A DNA stretch of 7,838 bases. It comes from an uncultured Saprospiraceae bacterium (lineage in GTDB: Bacteria > Bacteroidota > Bacteroidia > Chitinophagales > Saprospiraceae). Positions within the stretch are counted from its first letter, which is position 1. Every line of letters starts with the position of its first letter. The position numbers were made by a program, and so were the translations under genes. The notes beneath the pieces are model-generated. The model worked only from the letters and a program-made list of their open reading frames with translations, was not told where the DNA came from and did not search any database. Of this stretch, positions 6,250 to 7,838 are shown in pieces. Location of the stretch: assembly GCA_938033975.1 (NCBI GenBank), contig CALHKJ010000497.1, positions 1 through 7,838 of the forward strand. The letters run 5' to 3'.

Positions 6250-6943
6250 GGGGTTTTTGTTCAATTTCTGCACAATCTAAAAAGTACTGTCTAAGATCAA
6301 ATTTTCTATCTTCAAATTTTTCATGTAATACTCTGAATTTTTTAATTCTATCAAGCCTAAAAGTTCTAAAGTCATTTCTTAATTGACACCAAGCCACCAC
6401 CATCCAAACTTCATCAAAACAATAGATTGCGCTTGGTTCTATTTTACGAAATGTATTGTCCAGCTTTTTATCAATATAATCAATCTCTGTCAAACTGTAA
6501 TTAATGATTGCAGATTGAATCGCCGATAAAGAATTGGATCTTGCTTCGGGAGTGGTGTTTTGAAAAACCGCCATCTTTTCCTGTAACACTTCACTTTTCA
6601 ATCGTAATGATCCTTTGAAAACTGATTTCACCTTCGTCAAAAATTGCCCAAAGTTTTGAATCAAAGATTCATCATTTGTTTTCGCAATCAGTTTTTCGGC
6701 AGTAATAATTGCACTCACTTCATTTTCTTCAAACATGATAGGCGCCACAGTATATCCTTCTTGAATAGTATATCCTTTGCCTTCAATGGTAATAATTGGA
6801 ACACCTGATGCTTCAAGTTTTCTAATATCTCTATAAATGGTTCTTAAGCTTACTTCAAATTTTGTTGCCAATTCATTACCAGTCACCAATCTTTTGGATT
6901 TTAATATGGTGAGCATCGAAAGCAATCTGGATAAATGATTCAT
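6242..6943 (-). CDS. HTH and WYL-domain transcriptional regulator (YafY/DeoR-like)
   Basis: This 233-residue cytosolic regulator has an N-terminal winged HTH (about 2-60), with recognition helix around SLRTIYRDIRKL (32-43) and wing GVPIITIEGKGYTI (47-60). A helical linker follows, then a WYL domain at about 139-208 (PSAIYCFDEVWMVVAWCQLRNDFRTFRLDRIKKF). The name-giving W-Y-L is W180-M181-V182 here, while the downstream FRLDRI (195-200) is intact. WYL domains are thought to sense ligands, sometimes nucleic acid or small molecules; the inducer is not deducible. The start at 6943 gives NHLSRLLSMLTIL, the normal family beginning. The SnoaL-like gene follows in the same direction and the SRPBCC gene diverges. 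Matching TGACA-N5-TGTCA palindromes before its own start and before the SnoaL-like gene suggest autoregulation and local control. Confidence 0.93.
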   Translation of the reverse strand: MNHLSRLLSMLTILKSKRLVTGNELATKFEVSLRTIYRDIRKLEASGVPIITIEGKGYTIQEGYTVAPIMFEENEVSAIITAEKLIAKTNDESLIQNFGQFLTKVKSVFKGSLRLKSEVLQEKMAVFQNTTPEARSNSLSAIQSAIINYSLTEIDYIDKKLDNTFRKIEPSAIYCFDEVWMVVAWCQLRNDFRTFRLDRIKKFRVLHEKFEDRKFDLRQYFLDCAEIEQKPLT

Positions 6944-6970
6944 TTTTATTTTAAAAGTACGATTTGCAAG

Positions 6971-6985
6971 TGACAGAATGTGTCA
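6971..6985. promoter_or_regulatory. Putative WYL-regulator operator, copy 2 (regulator/SRPBCC divergent region)
   Basis: TGACA-GAATG-TGTCA has the same arms and spacing as copy 1. It is 28 bases before the regulator start, in the 139-base gap shared with the divergent SRPBCC gene. On the minus strand TACTTTTA (6952-6959), a fair TAnnTTT box, lies 11 bases after it, as in copy 1, so a bound protein would cover the upstream promoter region. Confidence 0.65.
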
Positions 6986-7043
6986 TACCCGTCGTGTTAA
7001 AAGATGCGTTTATCTATATTTTTTATTTTTCACAGCTAATTTT

Positions 7044-7051
7044 TACCTTTA
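7044..7051 (+). promoter_or_regulatory. Candidate -7 box for the SRPBCC gene
   Basis: TACCTTTA fits the Bacteroidetes TAnnTTTG pattern except for its last base and lies 31 bases before the start codon. No clear TTG is seen at the expected upstream distance, so the call is weak. Confidence 0.3.
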
Positions 7052-7082
7052 AATAGCCAGTTTACTTACAAATCGAACAATT

Positions 7083-7658
7083 ATGAAAATTCTAAGAATT
7101 CTACTTTTATTGATTGTATTGTTAGCAATCATATTTTTTGGCAGAGGTTTACTCACACCAAATGTCTCATATGAAAGTCAAATCACAGTTGAAAAACCTA
7201 TTAAAGAAGCTTGGGCTGTGATGAATGATGAGAGCAAAATCACAGAATGGATGTCAGACATTACTAGCATGGAACATGTAAGTGGAGAAAAAGGAAAGGT
7301 TGGACAGGTCACTAAATATACTTTCAATCAAGATGGTCAGGAGTCAGAGATTATTGAAACGATAAAAGAGATAAAGCCAAATGAATATATTAAAATGGAT
7401 TTTGACTTGGAAGGAGTTATGCTTATGGATTATACTGTCAATTTTTCAGAAAAGGATGGAAAGACTCAAATAAAGTCATCAACCATAAATACAGGAGAAG
7501 GGATCTTTATGAAATCAATGCTTTCATTTATGCAAGGAGGAATGAAAACTCAAGAAGATGAAAATATGGGAAAGCTGAAAAAACTGATTAATGAAAATCA
7601 AACTAATTATTTTCCTTTACAAGTTACCTTACCAGTAGAAGAAATGAGTGAGCAATAA
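7083..7658 (+). CDS. Membrane-anchored SRPBCC (START/polyketide cyclase-like) protein
   Basis: This 191-residue protein starts with one hydrophobic helix (about 3-19, no convincing cleavage site), followed by an SRPBCC-type domain at about 30-170. The domain's features are SYESQITVEKPIKEAWAVMNDESKITEWM (29-57), where the opening strand and the helix with the W-M pair match START-like folds, then VSGEKGKVGQVTKYTF, the IKEIKPNEYIKMDF strand and a long C-terminal helix (MKTQEDENMGKLKKLINE). Such folds bind hydrophobic ligands in a deep cavity; the ligand and activity are unknown. The anchor would put the domain on the outer face of the inner membrane, or, if cleaved, in the periplasm. About 20 residues after the last helix (NYFPLQVTLPVEEMSEQ) are outside the usual domain. 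It diverges from the WYL regulator, whose operator-like palindrome lies in the shared gap, so co-regulation is inferred. Confidence 0.87.
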   Translation: MKILRILLLLIVLLAIIFFGRGLLTPNVSYESQITVEKPIKEAWAVMNDESKITEWMSDITSMEHVSGEKGKVGQVTKYTFNQDGQESEIIETIKEIKPNEYIKMDFDLEGVMLMDYTVNFSEKDGKTQIKSSTINTGEGIFMKSMLSFMQGGMKTQEDENMGKLKKLINENQTNYFPLQVTLPVEEMSEQ

Positions 7659-7659
7659 A

Positions 7660-7690
7660 AAAAGGACTGATTTATCATCAGCCCTTTTAT
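7660..7690. terminator. Two-way intrinsic terminator between convergent genes
   Basis: AAAAGG-A-CTGAT pairs with ATCAG-C-CCTTTT around a 5-base loop with one mismatch. The plus side ends in four T, after the SRPBCC stop. On the minus strand it is followed by seven T, serving the gene entering from the right edge. Confidence 0.85.
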
Positions 7691-7722
7691 CAAAACTATA
7701 TAGAGTTTTATTTATCTGAACA

Positions 7723-7838
7723 TCACTTTATACTATCATCTAAATTCAATTTTTTAGAAAGTAAAAAACCAAGTCCTAAAAAGAAACTTATACCTAAAAT
7801 TATAAGTAAACTTTTGGATGAAGCCTTTGCTATACCTT
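7723..7838 (-). CDS. C-terminal end of an unidentified membrane protein (partial at the right edge)
   Basis: An open minus-strand frame enters from the right edge and ends at a TGA at 7723-7725, giving 37 visible residues. They comprise a short polar lead, a single strongly hydrophobic helix (SLLIILGISFFLGLGFLLSKK) and a short charged tail, LNLDDSIK. This looks like a genuine C-terminal transmembrane segment with positive residues after it. The strong minus-strand terminator about 33 bases beyond the stop supports it as a real gene end. The family cannot be told from this tail. Confidence 0.6.
   Translation of the reverse strand, partial: GIAKASSKSLLIILGISFFLGLGFLLSKKLNLDDSIK

Noticed and set aside
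1..7838. CRISPR array, tRNA, rRNA, insertion sequence, toxin-antitoxin or phage-defence genes
   Set aside because: No regularly spaced repeats, cloverleaf-like segment, transposase motif, nuclease or toxin-like small gene pair was seen on either strand.

Overview
The window looks like chromosomal DNA from a member of the Bacteroidota. The DNA is AT-rich and the start codons are preceded by A-rich tracts, not by clear Shine-Dalgarno sequences. It encodes a protein of the Bacteroidetes-typical DUF4846 family and a surface protein ending in what looks like a type IX secretion (T9SS) sorting domain. Its candidate promoters fit the Bacteroidetes TTG / TAnnTTTG pattern. I cannot place it below phylum; an aquatic flavobacterial or saprospiral lineage is only a guess.

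Left part (1-1343, all minus strand). A PLP-dependent homocysteine-forming sulfhydrylase of the MetZ/MetY type runs off the left edge. A textbook SAM-I (S-box) riboswitch precedes it, so methionine synthesis is under SAM feedback. To its right is a small four-helix DoxX-like membrane protein.

Middle part (1344-5807). A secreted protein with two fasciclin (FAS1) domains lies on the plus strand, divergent from the DoxX-like gene, and ends in a strong terminator. It converges on a minus-strand DUF4846 putative lipoprotein. Upstream of that lies a large secreted VIT + vWA protein with a C-terminal sorting-like domain and its own strong terminator. This stretch is dominated by cell-envelope and surface proteins.

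Right part (5808-7838). A minus-strand SnoaL/NTF2-like protein and a minus-strand HTH + WYL (YafY-type) regulator are followed by a divergent plus-strand membrane-anchored SRPBCC protein. The same imperfect palindrome, TGACA-N5-TGTCA, occurs exactly twice: just upstream of the regulator in the divergent region, and over the regulator's stop codon just upstream of the SnoaL-like gene. I infer that it is the regulator's operator and that the three genes form a small local regulon. This is the most interesting signal here. The window ends in the C-terminal transmembrane tail of an unidentified minus-strand gene that shares a two-way terminator with the SRPBCC gene.

I see no CRISPR array, tRNA, rRNA, insertion sequence or phage gene, and no large undescribed multi-gene system. 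The longest gene-free stretch (702-1001) holds the riboswitch, its candidate promoter and a GC-rich hairpin.
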